Of a stretch of DNA of 54,105 nucleotides, positions 1-10,202 are shown piece by piece. Every line of letters begins with the position of its first letter. Positions within the stretch are counted from its first letter, which is position 1. Position numbers and translations under genes: made by a program. Source of the stretch: Porticoccaceae bacterium (lineage in GTDB: Bacteria > Pseudomonadota > Gammaproteobacteria > Pseudomonadales > Porticoccaceae). Under the pieces are notes generated by a model, which searched no databases, was not told where the DNA came from, and saw nothing but the letters and a program-made list of their open reading frames with translations. The stretch covers positions 1 to 54,105 of the forward strand of contig JALOAH010000015.1 in the NCBI GenBank assembly GCA_023228865.1. Reading direction: 5' to 3'.

Positions 1-1275
1 GGTTATAGCTTCACGACTCTCCTCATGCTCCTGGTCAAGAGCTGTCATCAGGTTGTGGCTGGCATCCTCACCCAGATACTGTTTGAGCTCGTCAAGCAAA
101 TTGGAGGAGAGGCGCAGCTGATCAACCACGTCGTCGCCAAGGAGTTTTTCCACCAGCAGGCTCACCTGGCGGTAACTGGCCTCCTCTGCGCGAAACTGTT
201 CCAGACTGTGGTAGCGCGCGGGATCCAGCAACTTGAGGCGGGCGAAATGGCTCTCAACCCCCAATTGCTCCGGCGTAGCGGTTAGCAGCAGCAATCCCTG
301 TACTCTGGCGGCCAGGGTTTCAACACATTGATACTGGGGGCTGACCTGGTTTTCTCGCCAGCTCAGGTGATGCGCCTCATCGACCACCATCAAATCCCAG
401 CCCGCCGCGCAGGCCTGCTGCTGGCGCTTGTTGTCAGCCACCAGAAAAGAGAGACTGCAAATAACCAACTGGGCGCTGTCAAACGGGTTTATCGCCGCAG
501 CATCAAAACTCTCGCCCCCATCGCCCAGGTCGTCGTCCGTGCTGTCACCACCCTCCTCCAAGCCCTGGCAGCGCTCTTCATCGAGAATGGTGAACATCAG
601 GTTAAAACGTCGCAACATTTCCACCAGCCACTGGTGTACCAGGCTGTCGGGCACCACAATCAATACCCGCCCGGCACGGCCACTGACCAACTGCTGGTGA
701 ATAATGAGACCGGCTTCAATGGTTTTGCCAAGACCGACCTCATCCGCCAGCAGCACCCTCGGCGCATGGCGGCCGGCCACTTCGCTGGCAATATAGAACT
801 GGTGGGGCAAGAGTTGAGCTCTGGCTCCCAACAACCCCAAAGCCCCCGACTGCTGCAGGCGACGCTGATGCTCTATGGTTTCGCGGCGAAGTTTAAAGCG
901 GGACCTGGAATCGATCTGCCCGGAAAAGAGGCGATCCTGGGGTTTGCTGAAGTGGACAAAGCTGTCGAGGTTGAGTTCATCCACATGGCATTCCCTGCCC
1001 TTGCTGTCCTGGCAGCGGTAAACAAATCGCCCCCCCTTGTCGTAGACAGCGGTGACTATCAGGCGGCGCCCTTCATCGCAGCGAATATCATCCCCCTCCG
1101 TGTACTGGACGCGATTGAGAGGGGCATTGTCGAGGGCGTAAATGCGGTGCTCGCCGATGGCGGGAAAACTGATTTCCACGCGGCGGTCAACGCAGTCGAC
1201 GACAATACCCAATCCGGCCTCAGGCTCAGTACTGCTGACCCAGCGCTGCCCGACAATAAAGTTTAATTTGGTCAA
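1..1275 (-). CDS. rapA: RNA polymerase-associated ATPase RapA (N-terminal 425 residues; 3' end outside the window)
   Basis: RapA is a Swi2/Snf2-family ATPase that binds RNA polymerase and helps recycle it after transcription. The frame is open from 1275 down to base 1 and reads as the RapA N terminus: a Tudor-like region beginning VGQRW, then KPQDRLFSGQID, then the helicase core with Walker A DEVGLGKT near residue 180 and Walker B VVDEAHH near residue 298, followed by LLLTATPEQLG. The start is a TTG at 1275, preceded by an AGGTAAG ribosome site. It was chosen because no ATG lies close to the conserved start and the frame closes just upstream. An acidic Asp/Glu/Gly-rich insertion lies around residues 230-256, just before the NPFD motif, and appears absent from E. 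coli RapA as I recall it. The gene is divergent from fklB. The C-terminal helicase half cannot be assessed. Confidence 0.93.
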   Translation of the reverse strand, partial: MTKLNFIVGQRWVSSTEPEAGLGIVVDCVDRRVEISFPAIGEHRIYALDNAPLNRVQYTEGDDIRCDEGRRLIVTAVYDKGGRFVYRCQDSKGRECHVDELNLDSFVHFSKPQDRLFSGQIDSRSRFKLRRETIEHQRRLQQSGALGLLGARAQLLPHQFYIASEVAGRHAPRVLLADEVGLGKTIEAGLIIHQQLVSGRAGRVLIVVPDSLVHQWLVEMLRRFNLMFTILDEERCQGLEEGGDSTDDDLGDGGESFDAAAINPFDSAQLVICSLSFLVADNKRQQQACAAGWDLMVVDEAHHLSWRENQVSPQYQCVETLAARVQGLLLLTATPEQLGVESHFARLKLLDPARYHSLEQFRAEEASYRQVSLLVEKLLGDDVVDQLRLSSNLLDELKQYLGEDASHNLMTALDQEHEESREAIT

Positions 1276-1520
1276 ATCTGCTTACCTGGAATTTTGCGAT
1301 TGAAATTGAAAGATAGAAATTTTTGGCGCAATTGCCACTAGATTTTTTGGAGGGCAATGATAAAGGGTTAGCCTTCGCATAGCACGTTTTCCATTGCCCC
1401 GGCACTGGATAACTTAAAGGCTCTTGCAAAAAAAACAGGGCAAGAGCGCCCTGGATTTTGCACCACAGCCAATAACCGGGATAATGGCGGACTTTGAAAA
1501 CCTGAAAACTGGAAGCGACA

Positions 1521-2138
1521 ATGAGTGACAACAAATTCAGCAGTACAGAAGCCATGGCCTCCTACGGCATTGGTTTGCAAATGGGGCAGCAATTGGGGGG
1601 CGCTTTTCCCGGAGTTTCCCTGAGCGCAGCTCTGGCCGGCATGGAGGATGCCTTTTCGGGCAACAATCCCCAAGTCAGCAATGACGATATCAACAATGCT
1701 TTCAGAACCATTCAGGCACAACTGGAAGCCGACAAAGCGCAAAACGCCAAAAAAATGGCTCAGCAGGGAGAAGCATTTCTAGCGGAAAACGCCAAGCGTG
1801 CTGAGGTCATCCTGACCGGCTCAGGCCTCCAGTACGAAGTAATCGTCGCTGGCAGCGGCGAGATACCCAAGGCCAGCAGTACCGTTAGCACCCATTATCG
1901 CGGCACACTTATCGACGGCAGCGAATTTGACAGCTCCTACAGCCGCAATGCACCGGCACAATTTCCGGTCAGCGGCGTTATCGCCGGCTGGACAGAAGCC
2001 CTGCAGCTGATGCCCGTGGGTTCCAAGTGGAAACTTTATATACCCTATCAGCTGGCCTACGGCGAGCGCGGCGCTGGCGGCAGTATCGGCCCCTACCAGG
2101 CATTAATTTTTGAGATCGAATTGCTTGACATTCTCTGA
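1521..2138 (+). CDS. fklB: FKBP-type peptidyl-prolyl cis-trans isomerase (FklB/FKBP22-like)
   Basis: This enzyme accelerates cis-trans isomerisation of X-Pro bonds in protein folding. The 205-residue product matches E. coli FklB in length and layout: an N-terminal helical dimerisation region (about 1-100, with ASYGIGLQMGQQL near the start) and a C-terminal FKBP domain (about 110-205) with the STHYRGTLIDGSEFDSS, GVIAGWTEAL and AYGERGAGG segments of the active-site fold. There is no signal peptide, so it should be cytoplasmic, which separates it from the periplasmic FkpA and the secreted Mip forms. It starts at ATG 1521 and is divergent from rapA, with about 245 bases between them. A strong hairpin follows the stop. 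Confidence 0.93.
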   Translation: MSDNKFSSTEAMASYGIGLQMGQQLGGAFPGVSLSAALAGMEDAFSGNNPQVSNDDINNAFRTIQAQLEADKAQNAKKMAQQGEAFLAENAKRAEVILTGSGLQYEVIVAGSGEIPKASSTVSTHYRGTLIDGSEFDSSYSRNAPAQFPVSGVIAGWTEALQLMPVGSKWKLYIPYQLAYGERGAGGSIGPYQALIFEIELLDIL

Positions 2139-2148
2139 CAGCCAGGCA

Positions 2149-2172
2149 CTGCGGGGCAACCATGCCCCGCAG
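2149..2172 (+). terminator. Hairpin downstream of fklB
   Basis: A perfect 10-bp GC-rich stem (2149-2158 with 2163-2172, loop ACCA) begins 10 bases after the fklB stop. It has no clear T-tract after it, so it may be an imperfect terminator or an mRNA 3'-end stabiliser. Confidence 0.5.
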
Positions 2173-2372
2173 CATGCAACCTTTACATTCCGTGGGAATC
2201 TGGGCAGGCCAAGAACCGGCACCGCGGCACACTGTCATTCAGGCAACATACACTGCCAAGCCATTATGCAGGTTGAAAACCTTGCTCCGGGAGCGTGCTG
2301 ACGCAATGTTCGGACTAGCCCTGCACAAGTGCTTTCTGTAAGCTGCGCCATGATCGCCACTGGGATTTTGCT

Positions 2373-3800
2373 ATGAGTTTTACCACCCTGGGATTGTCTC
2401 CAGCCATTGCGGATGTTCTCGGTGAACAGGGCTACAGCGCGCCAACAGACATTCAGCGCACAGCCATTCCCGCCATCTTGAGCGGGCGCGACCTTCTCGC
2501 TGCGGCGCAGACTGGCACCGGCAAAACCGCCAGCTTCGCACTGCCCATATTGGAGCGGCTGAGCTCCGGCTACAGGGCGGGCGCCAATCGAATCAGAGCC
2601 CTGGTTCTGGTGCCCACACGGGAGCTGGCGGTGCAGGTTTGCGACAATTTCTCTACTTACAGCAAACATTTGCCACTGCGGACAACGGCGGTTTATGGCG
2701 GCGTCAAAATCAACCCACAAATGATGGCCATGCGCAAAGGCGCCGACATCCTTGTCGCCACTCCGGGGCGCCTGCTGGATCTGTACCACTCAAACGCCCT
2801 GGGTTTTCAACAGCTGCAAATACTGGTACTGGATGAAGCGGATCGCATGCTCGACCTGGGTTTTGCCGCAGAGCTCGACAACATTCTCGCCGCATTGCCG
2901 CCAAAACGCCAAACTCTACTTTTCAGCGCCACCCTGTCGGAACAGGTGCGCCGCCTGGCGAGAACCTTGGTGAACAATCCCGTCGAAATTGCCATCAACC
3001 CCGTGGCGACAACGGCGGCCACCGTAAAACACTGGCTGTGTCCGGTGGACAAAAAGAAAAAACCCATGCTGTTGCGCAGCCTGATCAAAAGAAATCAGTG
3101 GCAACAGGTTCTAGTCTTTACCAAAACCCGGCAAGGCGCTGACAAACTCGGCAGTTACCTCACAGACCAGGGCATAGCAACGGCGGTAATCCACGGCGAC
3201 AAGAGCCAGGGTGCCCGCATGCAGGCGCTGGCTGACTTCAAAAAAGGTGATGCCCAAATTCTGGTAGCCACGGATGTGGCGGCGCGGGGGCTGGATATCG
3301 AACAACTGCCCCAGGTGGTGAATTTTGATCTTCCCATCGTGCCACAGGATTATATTCATCGCATTGGCCGCACAGGTCGCGCCGGTATTCCAGGGGAGGC
3401 GGTTTCCCTGGTGTGCGCCGATGAATTTGAACAGCTCTGCGCCATAGAACAGCACATCAAAAAAATCATTGCCAGGGAATATATCGACGGTTTTGAGCCC
3501 AGCCACGATCTTCCCGAATCAAAAAGCATTCGCAGCGAAACCAAAGCCAAAAAACCCAAAAAAGTGAAAACTGCGGGGCAACGGAGTTTACCGCCGGGAG
3601 CCCCAGGCGGGAAAACCGACAAATTGCGGGCGCCCGTGCCCGGCATGGGCGGCAATACTCGCAAAAAACCGGCGACCAAAAAAACCGGCAAACCCGGCGG
3701 CCAAGGCGCCCAGCGACAGGGGGCGCAGCAAAAATCCCCGCCCAAAAAATCTCTTCACCAAAACCGCCGCCAAAACATCGGCTCCAAAAAACCAGACTAA
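2373..3800 (+). CDS. DEAD-box RNA helicase, RhlE-like
   Basis: This is an ATP-dependent RNA helicase of the RhlE subgroup, which acts in ribosome assembly and RNA turnover. All DEAD-box motifs are visible: Q motif with PTDIQ near residue 27, Walker A AQTGTGKT (45-52), PTREL (81-85), DEAD (154-157), SAT (185-187), and HRIGRTGR (329-336). The conserved core ends near residue 375. The last 90 residues are a low-complexity tail rich in Lys, Pro, Gly and Gln, probably a disordered RNA-binding tail as in other RhlE proteins. The start at ATG 2373 places the conserved SFTTLGLSP at the N terminus. The gene converges with dbpA, only 63 bases apart. The exact subfamily (RhlE versus another paralogue) is an inference. 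Confidence 0.9.
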   Translation: MSFTTLGLSPAIADVLGEQGYSAPTDIQRTAIPAILSGRDLLAAAQTGTGKTASFALPILERLSSGYRAGANRIRALVLVPTRELAVQVCDNFSTYSKHLPLRTTAVYGGVKINPQMMAMRKGADILVATPGRLLDLYHSNALGFQQLQILVLDEADRMLDLGFAAELDNILAALPPKRQTLLFSATLSEQVRRLARTLVNNPVEIAINPVATTAATVKHWLCPVDKKKKPMLLRSLIKRNQWQQVLVFTKTRQGADKLGSYLTDQGIATAVIHGDKSQGARMQALADFKKGDAQILVATDVAARGLDIEQLPQVVNFDLPIVPQDYIHRIGRTGRAGIPGEAVSLVCADEFEQLCAIEQHIKKIIAREYIDGFEPSHDLPESKSIRSETKAKKPKKVKTAGQRSLPPGAPGGKTDKLRAPVPGMGGNTRKKPATKKTGKPGGQGAQRQGAQQKSPPKKSLHQNRRQNIGSKKPD

Positions 3801-3863
3801 AACATCAGGCTATTAACCGGGAAAATATCCCGCTGCGGCGCCGATCCCTGCTATTGGTGTTTG

Positions 3864-5252
3864 TCAGTCACCCAGTTGGCGAACTCGAAATGACCGTCCC
3901 TTCATTTTGCCCTGCGCCAATTTTCGCAGTGCCGATTTTATTTCCCGGCGGCGAATGGCGACAAAAGACCAGTTGTCATAAATTTGAATTTTGCCGACAT
4001 CGTCGCCACTGAGACCATCGTCACCACCGGTGAGGGCGCCGAGAATATCCCCCGGCCTGACTTTTTGTTTTTTGCCGCCATCAATTTGCAGGGTGGCCAT
4101 GGGCGCTTTGTAGGTGGGTTCATTGATCAGACTCGCAGACGGCAAGGGCGCCGCCTCAATTTTCTGCCCCAGATACTCTTCCAGCTTGGCCAGCTTGTGG
4201 CGCTCTTTGTCGCTGAACAATGTGCAGGCAATGCCTTTGCTGCCCGCGCGCCCGGTGCGGCCAATGCGGTGGGTATGGACATCGAGATCTCTGGGAATAT
4301 GGAAATTGATCACCGCGTCCAGGGCATCTATATCCAGCCCCCGCGCCGCCACGTCCGTGGCCACCAGTACAGAAACACTTTTATTGGCAAAGCGCACCAG
4401 GGTTTGATCCCGCTCTTTTTGCTCAAGATCGCCGTGAAGCGCCAAAACGCTGAAGCCCTGATTTTGCAGTTCCACCGCCACTTCCCGGCACTCAATTTTG
4501 GTGTTGCAAAAAATCACCGCAGAATCCGGGCGATATCGCAACAGCAATAACCGCAGAGCGGTGAGGCGTTCGCCGTCTTTTACCTGGAAAAAAATCTGTT
4601 CGATGCTGTCGCTGTCATGGGTGGATTCCACTTTGACGATTACCGGTTTATCCATCACCCGCTCTGCCATGGCCTGAATTTCTTCGGGAAACGTGGCGCT
4701 AAACAGCAGGGTCTGCCGCTGATCGGGAATGTAGTCAATAATGGCGTCGAGGGAGGGCTGAAAGCCCATATCGAGCATGCGATCCGCCTCGTCGAGAACA
4801 AAGGTATGGACTGCATCCAGTTTTAGGGTGCCTTTGCCAAGGTGCTCCTCAATGCGCCCCGGGGTTCCCACGACGATATGGGCGCCGTGCTCCAGGGAGT
4901 TTATCTGGGGACCAAAGGGCATACCGCCGCAAAGGGTGAGAATTTTGATGTTGTCGATACTGCGCCCCAGCCTGCGAAGCTCCTTGGCCACCTGATCCGC
5001 CAGCTCCCGGGTTGGGCACAGCACCAGCGCCTGAACGCGAAAACGCTTTACATCGAGCTTTTGCAAGAGGCCAAGACCAAATGCGGCGGTTTTTCCCGAT
5101 CCGGTTTTGCCCTGACCGACCACATCATCGCCGTTGAGAATCAGGGGCAAACTCTTTGCCTGAATGGGGGTCATGGCGGTATAACCCAGAGAGTCGAGAT
5201 TGCTGAGCAGCTGGGGATTAAGGGAAAGTGAGGAAAAGGCAAAGGTCGTCAA
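3864..5252 (-). CDS. dbpA: ATP-dependent RNA helicase DbpA
   Basis: DbpA is a DEAD-box helicase activated by hairpin 92 of 23S rRNA and is needed for 50S subunit maturation. The 462-residue protein has the Q motif (MTPIQAKS near 27), Walker A GKTGSGKT (48-55), DEAD (154-157), LLFSATFPEE and HRIGRTGRAG. Its last 75 residues form the DbpA RNA-binding domain (RRM-like, from KVRPGDILGAL to the end), which is what separates DbpA from the neighbouring RhlE-like helicase. The length is close to E. coli DbpA. The gene stands alone between the GGDEF-EAL gene upstream (258-base gap) and the convergent rhlE-like gene. Confidence 0.95.
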   Translation of the reverse strand: MTTFAFSSLSLNPQLLSNLDSLGYTAMTPIQAKSLPLILNGDDVVGQGKTGSGKTAAFGLGLLQKLDVKRFRVQALVLCPTRELADQVAKELRRLGRSIDNIKILTLCGGMPFGPQINSLEHGAHIVVGTPGRIEEHLGKGTLKLDAVHTFVLDEADRMLDMGFQPSLDAIIDYIPDQRQTLLFSATFPEEIQAMAERVMDKPVIVKVESTHDSDSIEQIFFQVKDGERLTALRLLLLRYRPDSAVIFCNTKIECREVAVELQNQGFSVLALHGDLEQKERDQTLVRFANKSVSVLVATDVAARGLDIDALDAVINFHIPRDLDVHTHRIGRTGRAGSKGIACTLFSDKERHKLAKLEEYLGQKIEAAPLPSASLINEPTYKAPMATLQIDGGKKQKVRPGDILGALTGGDDGLSGDDVGKIQIYDNWSFVAIRRREIKSALRKLAQGKMKGRSFRVRQLGD

Positions 5253-5510
5253 GGTAAATCCTGATTGAAAAAAGCCGTTGCACGTTATTTCCCCGGCAAA
5301 GGAAAAAATAAAACCGGCAAAATAATCAGGTGGCTGGAAAATTGGTCGGCCATTTTAGCACAGACCGCCCACAACGCGGAGAATCTCAAAACAGTTATGG
5401 ATTTAGACTCAGAGAGAAAATGGCTTACCAGGGCATAAAAGTATGTGGATGTATTCAGCGCCTGTTTAAAACGGAAGGATTGATTCCGTGCCCCATGTTT
5501 AAAGAGGCAT

Positions 5511-7823
5511 TCAACAGACAAGTTGCCGGGACATTTTAGACAACTGCTTGGGAAAAGGATTGTCTTCCAGCAAAAAGATAAACTCCTCGATGGGCAGAGG
5601 CCTGCTGAACAAATATCCCTGAATGACTTCGACGCCCCGCGCCTGAAGAAAATCGAACTGGCTATGGCTATCAACCCCCTCAGCGACCAGGCGCAGGTTG
5701 AGACTGTTGGCCATGGCGATAATGGCGGTGACCAGACCCGAGTGGCTTTGATTGTCTTCGCCGTCGAGAGCGACGATAAAACTGCGATCAATTTTAAGCT
5801 CGTCAAGGGGGAAACGGCTCAGATAGCTCAGCGAGGAATAACCTGTACCAAAATCGTCCACAGAAATAGTCACCCCCAAATCTTTCAACTGCAGCAAAGA
5901 TTGAATGGAATTTTCCGCGTTGCTCATAATGACCCCTTCGGTTAATTCCAGCTCAAGGATTTTCGGGTCGATCTCAGTTTTTTCGATGACGGTTTTCACC
6001 AGATTGATAAACAGGGAGTTAAATTGCAGGGAAGATACGTTAACAGCAATTTTCGGCAGCCTGAGGCCAAAATCGACAATTTCCTTGGTTTGTCGACAGG
6101 CTTCCTCAAGAATCCACGAACCCAACTCGACGATCAGCCCCATCTCTTCCGCCAGGGGAATAAACTGCTCTGGGGGAACCATGCCTTTTTCCGGATGAAT
6201 CCATCGCACCAGAGCTTCTGCACCGACGATGTCACCCGTATTGATATTCACCTGGGGCTGGTAATAAAGCACCATTTCATGCCTCTCTACCGCCCGGCGC
6301 AGCTCCGCTTCCATTTTCAGGCGCGCCAGATTTGAAGCATTCATATTTGGCGAGTAAAACATGTAATTGTTGCGCCCGGCCTTTTTGGCGTGGTACATGG
6401 CGGTATCGGCCATTTTTAACAGGCCTTCAACACTGTCCGCATCTGTGGGAGCAAAGGCGATGCCAATACTGGGGGTTACCACCAATTCGTGACCTTCAAT
6501 AATAAAGGCGGCTTTCATGGCGTCGAGAATGCGCTGGGCAACGGCGGCGGCACTGTCGACGCTGTCGAGATTATCAAGTAACACGGTAAATTCATCGCCG
6601 CCAAGACGGGATATGCCCAGGCTGATTTCACCCTCGCTTTCATTGCCAAACTTGGCGAGCATGTCAGTGGCGCGCAAACAGGCGGACAGACGATTGGCAA
6701 CTGCCACCAACAACTGGTCGCCAACGCTGTGACCAAGGGAATCGTTGATGCGCTTGAAGTTGTCGAGATCCATAAAAAGCAGCGCCAGCATGCGATCATC
6801 AAAAGCCAGCTCGGGAATAAGGGCATCCAGCTGTTCAATAAAGAGCTGGCGGTTTGGCAGTGCCGTGAGGCTATCAAAATAGGCCAGCTGGCGCAGGCGG
6901 CTTTCCGCCCGCGTCACATTGCCGATGGCTTTGTTGAGCTCTTCGTTTTGTTTCCACAACTGCTCGGTGCGCTCGGCAACTTTCAGGCTCAGCAATTTAT
7001 TGTCGACATCAATTTTTGATTTATGTCTGTTGAGCTCATCAATAATCAGATTCAGTGTTGCCGCAAGCTGGAGAATTTCTCCAGAACCACTGATGCGAAA
7101 AGGCTTGTCGAGGGTTCCCAGGGATATTTCACGGGCAAATTCCGCCAGTCTTCGCAGCGGTGAAGTCATCAATTTGGTAATCAACATGGTCAGCAGGACA
7201 AAACACAGATTCACCACCAACAGTACTTTGCCCACAGTTTTGATGTAGGGCGTCAGCGCCGCCTTGAGGGTGCCGAGATCAATACCGTAACTCAGGTGAC
7301 CGACCAATAAATGGCTGCTGATTCCCGGCATATCTTTCAATGCGGCGAGATAATCCCGGGAATCACTCAGGGTTTGCAGGGTGTCGATGCGGGCAAAAAC
7401 AGGAATGGTCACCGCCATAACCCCGGAAGAGTCCGCCAGGATAGAGCCGCCACTTGCGGAAGTGTTGACGGCGCTGGTCTTTTTGTTGAGAGTTTGCGCT
7501 AGCGTCGGCGGATTTTCGCCGCCGGGTTTGACTTCTGTCAGCAGGATTTTTCCTGAGGGATCGAGAAAAGAGGCATAACTGACCGCAGGCAAGGCCATAT
7601 AGGCTTCGAGCTGGTCGTGAAGGAGAATATTGTCCTTGAAATACAACGCCAGTTGCAGGGACACATCGGTTTCAGCAGACCAGCGGCTTTTTTCAATAAT
7701 GCGATTTTTAAGTTCCTGGTACTTTTCATTAATGAGCACCAAGCCCACCACCAGGCTGACCATTAGCGCCAGGCCAATGACAAGGAAATTGATATTAGCG
7801 GCAATACTCAGGCGCTTGAACAT
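5511..7823 (-). CDS. Membrane-bound GGDEF-EAL protein (cyclic di-GMP turnover)
   Basis: This is a predicted inner-membrane cyclic-di-GMP enzyme. From the ATG at 7823 (770 residues) it has an N-terminal membrane helix (about 10-32), a periplasmic sensor region (about 35-190), a second helix, a HAMP-like segment (SPLRRLAEFAREISLG), a coiled linker, a GGDEF domain with intact GGDEF (about 408-412) and an EAL domain with EAL (about 536) and DDFGTGYSSL (about 654). Both catalytic motifs look intact, so it could make or degrade cyclic di-GMP. An insertion of about 13 residues (GNESEGEISLGI) separates the RATD of the usual product-inhibition site from GGDEF. The frame stays open to 7988 and an earlier start at 7946 is possible; 7823 was chosen because it puts the membrane helix right at the N terminus. 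It follows recQ on the same strand. Confidence 0.88.
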   Translation of the reverse strand: MFKRLSIAANINFLVIGLALMVSLVVGLVLINEKYQELKNRIIEKSRWSAETDVSLQLALYFKDNILLHDQLEAYMALPAVSYASFLDPSGKILLTEVKPGGENPPTLAQTLNKKTSAVNTSASGGSILADSSGVMAVTIPVFARIDTLQTLSDSRDYLAALKDMPGISSHLLVGHLSYGIDLGTLKAALTPYIKTVGKVLLVVNLCFVLLTMLITKLMTSPLRRLAEFAREISLGTLDKPFRISGSGEILQLAATLNLIIDELNRHKSKIDVDNKLLSLKVAERTEQLWKQNEELNKAIGNVTRAESRLRQLAYFDSLTALPNRQLFIEQLDALIPELAFDDRMLALLFMDLDNFKRINDSLGHSVGDQLLVAVANRLSACLRATDMLAKFGNESEGEISLGISRLGGDEFTVLLDNLDSVDSAAAVAQRILDAMKAAFIIEGHELVVTPSIGIAFAPTDADSVEGLLKMADTAMYHAKKAGRNNYMFYSPNMNASNLARLKMEAELRRAVERHEMVLYYQPQVNINTGDIVGAEALVRWIHPEKGMVPPEQFIPLAEEMGLIVELGSWILEEACRQTKEIVDFGLRLPKIAVNVSSLQFNSLFINLVKTVIEKTEIDPKILELELTEGVIMSNAENSIQSLLQLKDLGVTISVDDFGTGYSSLSYLSRFPLDELKIDRSFIVALDGEDNQSHSGLVTAIIAMANSLNLRLVAEGVDSHSQFDFLQARGVEVIQGYLFSRPLPIEEFIFLLEDNPFPKQLSKMSRQLVC

Positions 7824-7957
7824 AGCGACAGGGCAAATCCGGTGTGGGGCGAATCCATTGGCATTGGTGGCAGCCTCCAGGGTAGCGGCAAACAAACCCA
7901 TTGAATGATGGCGCCGTGACAGCCACCCATTATTAAAAACCGCCATAATAAACCCAG

Positions 7958-10063
7958 TTATGACGACTTCATAGCCGCTTTCACGCACTCCAGCAAGCCG
8001 TAGTCGTATTTACCGCCAAAAGCGTCATAGACCGGCTTTAACCTGCCCTCTTCGGAATGCTGGAAGGCAAATTCAATGGCGTTGAGCTCTTCGGGTGCAA
8101 ATTCATAAATATCCGCCAACACCAGTTCGCCGTCGTTAATGGCCTGAGCCAGATGCCGGTAAACCGTTGCCAGTGTCAAATCCCGTTTGTGGGCAATGTT
8201 CAAAGGCGCCAAACCCTGACAGAACAGTTCAATGGTTTGCGCCACTGTACTACTGTTGGCGGCAACCTGGCTATTGACACGGATCACCTCGACAAAACTT
8301 TCGCCGTAGGCCTCCAGCTTGCGCTGACCCACGCCGGAAATCAGTGCCAGCTGACTGAGGTTTTGCGGCTCCCGCGCCACCATTTCTGCCAGGGTGGCAT
8401 CGTGAAAAATCATATAGGGGGCAACGCCCTGCTGTTTCGCCAGCTGGTGCCGGTGTTCCCGCAGGGCGTTCCACAAGCCGCTGTTGCCTGTATTTACCGT
8501 ATAACCTGCTTTGCGCCGCTCCGGTTTTGCCTTTTTGATCACCTTGCGCAGCGTCAGCGTCTGCTCGCCCCGCAGCACCGGGCGGGCATCCTCGGTGAGT
8601 TGGACACTGCCATGACCCTCGACATCCACCCGCAAAAACCCGCAGGAAATCAGCTGTCGATAGAGTGTGCGCCACTCTGTTGCATTGAGTTCAGTGCCAA
8701 TGCCAAAGGTGGAAACCCTATCGTGACCGAACTGGAGAATACGCTCGTTTTTAGCGCCCAAAAGCACATCCACCAGATAATTGACGCCAAAACGCTGACC
8801 GGTGCGATGGGCGCAGGACAGCGCCTTTTGCGCCGCCTGAGTGGCATCCCAGACCTGGGGCGGACTGAGGCAGTTGTCGCAGTTGCCACAGGGCTCGGGC
8901 AGATTGTCGTCAAAATAGCGCAACAGGGATTGGCGGCGACAACTGGCCAATTCGCAAAATCCCAGCATGGCGTCCAGCTTGTGACGCTCCACCCGCTTGA
9001 AACTTTCGTCAGCGGTTGAGCTCTCCTGCATCTGGCGCAGCGTAATGACGTCCTGAAGGCCGTAGGCCATCCAGGCATCGGCAGGCAGGCCATCCCGCCC
9101 CGCCCGCCCCGTTTCCTGATAATAGGCCTCTATGCTTTTCGGCAAATTGAGATGGGCGACAAAGCGCACATCCGGCTTGTCGATCCCCATGCCAAACGCG
9201 ATGGTGGCGACAATGACAACCCCATCCTGGCGCAGAAAAATCTCCTGATGGCGCTGGCGCTCTTCGCCACTCATACCCGCGTGGTAAGGCAGCGCCCTGA
9301 GGCCTTTGGCCGTCAGCCACTGGGCGATTTCATCCACCCGCTTGCGGGACAGGCAATAGACAATTCCGGCTTCACCGCTGTGTTCATTGAGAATAAAGCG
9401 CAGCAACTGCTCTCTGGCATTGCCCTGATTTTCGCTGATGCGGTAGCGAATATTGGGGCGATCAAAACCGCTGTTGAACACCCGCGCACCGTCAAGACCG
9501 AGACGGGTAATAATTTCTTGCCGGGTACGGCCATCGGCGGTCGCCGTCAAGGCGATGCGGGGTGTATTCGGAAAACGTTCGTGGAGGAGGGAGAGCTTGA
9601 TGTATTCGGGACGAAAATCATGTCCCCACTGGGACACGCAGTGAGCCTCGTCAATGGCAAACAGGGAGAGGGCTGTTCTCTCCATCAGCTCCAGCATTCG
9701 CGGCATCAACAGCCGTTCCGGCGCCACATAGAGCAAATCGAGCTCATTGCGAAGAAACTGCTCTTCCACCGCGGCAGCATCCATGGGTGTGAGACTGGAG
9801 TTGAGATAGGCCGCCCTGACGCCATTCTGGCGCAGCGCCATCACCTGATCCTGCATCAGCGCGATCAGTGGCGAAACAACCACCGCCGTGCCCGCCATCA
9901 CCAGGGCGGGAATCTGGAAACACAGGGACTTGCCGCCGCCCGTGGGCATCAGCACCAGGGCATCGCCGCCGCTGAGTACATGGCTGATGACGCCTTCCTG
10001 GTGGTTGCGAAAGGCTTCATAACCGAAAACAGATTGCAGTATTTGGCGGGCGTCGTTCAGCAT
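7958..10063 (-). CDS. recQ: ATP-dependent DNA helicase RecQ
   Basis: RecQ is a 3'-5' DNA helicase used in recombination and replication-fork repair. Visible elements are Walker A PTGGGKS (40-46), DEAH (138-141), the aromatic-rich loop [17 protein letters not shown] (about 316-325), a zinc site with Cys375, Cys392, Cys395 and Cys398 in the RQC region, an HRDC domain at roughly 515-595, and a further 100 residues carrying a helix-turn-helix-like domain ([17 protein letters not shown]). At 701 residues it is longer than E. coli RecQ (609); the difference is the C-terminal domain, which resembles the HTH_40 extension of some other RecQ proteins. The ATG at 10063 puts the conserved [10 protein letters not shown] near the start. 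Confidence 0.95.
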   Translation of the reverse strand: MLNDARQILQSVFGYEAFRNHQEGVISHVLSGGDALVLMPTGGGKSLCFQIPALVMAGTAVVVSPLIALMQDQVMALRQNGVRAAYLNSSLTPMDAAAVEEQFLRNELDLLYVAPERLLMPRMLELMERTALSLFAIDEAHCVSQWGHDFRPEYIKLSLLHERFPNTPRIALTATADGRTRQEIITRLGLDGARVFNSGFDRPNIRYRISENQGNAREQLLRFILNEHSGEAGIVYCLSRKRVDEIAQWLTAKGLRALPYHAGMSGEERQRHQEIFLRQDGVVIVATIAFGMGIDKPDVRFVAHLNLPKSIEAYYQETGRAGRDGLPADAWMAYGLQDVITLRQMQESSTADESFKRVERHKLDAMLGFCELASCRRQSLLRYFDDNLPEPCGNCDNCLSPPQVWDATQAAQKALSCAHRTGQRFGVNYLVDVLLGAKNERILQFGHDRVSTFGIGTELNATEWRTLYRQLISCGFLRVDVEGHGSVQLTEDARPVLRGEQTLTLRKVIKKAKPERRKAGYTVNTGNSGLWNALREHRHQLAKQQGVAPYMIFHDATLAEMVAREPQNLSQLALISGVGQRKLEAYGESFVEVIRVNSQVAANSSTVAQTIELFCQGLAPLNIAHKRDLTLATVYRHLAQAINDGELVLADIYEFAPEELNAIEFAFQHSEEGRLKPVYDAFGGKYDYGLLECVKAAMKSS

Positions 10064-10202
10064 TGAGAAAACATCTGGATGAATGGGCTGGAAACTTCCA
10101 GGACAGCCACTCTAGCCCGATGATATGGTCTCCTTCCCTCCCATACGGCGTCGCGTTGCGCCGGCAGGGTCATCGCCGCATGGCGAAAAATAACGAAGAA
10201 AG

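Noticed and set aside
328..1266. 312-codon plus-strand open frame
   Set aside because: It lies entirely opposite rapA, whose conserved motifs are unmistakable; GC-rich codons leave long antisense frames open.
3820..3836. CGGGA/TCCCG hairpin between rhlE-like and dbpA genes
   Set aside because: Five-bp stem without a T-tract on either strand; too weak to call a terminator.
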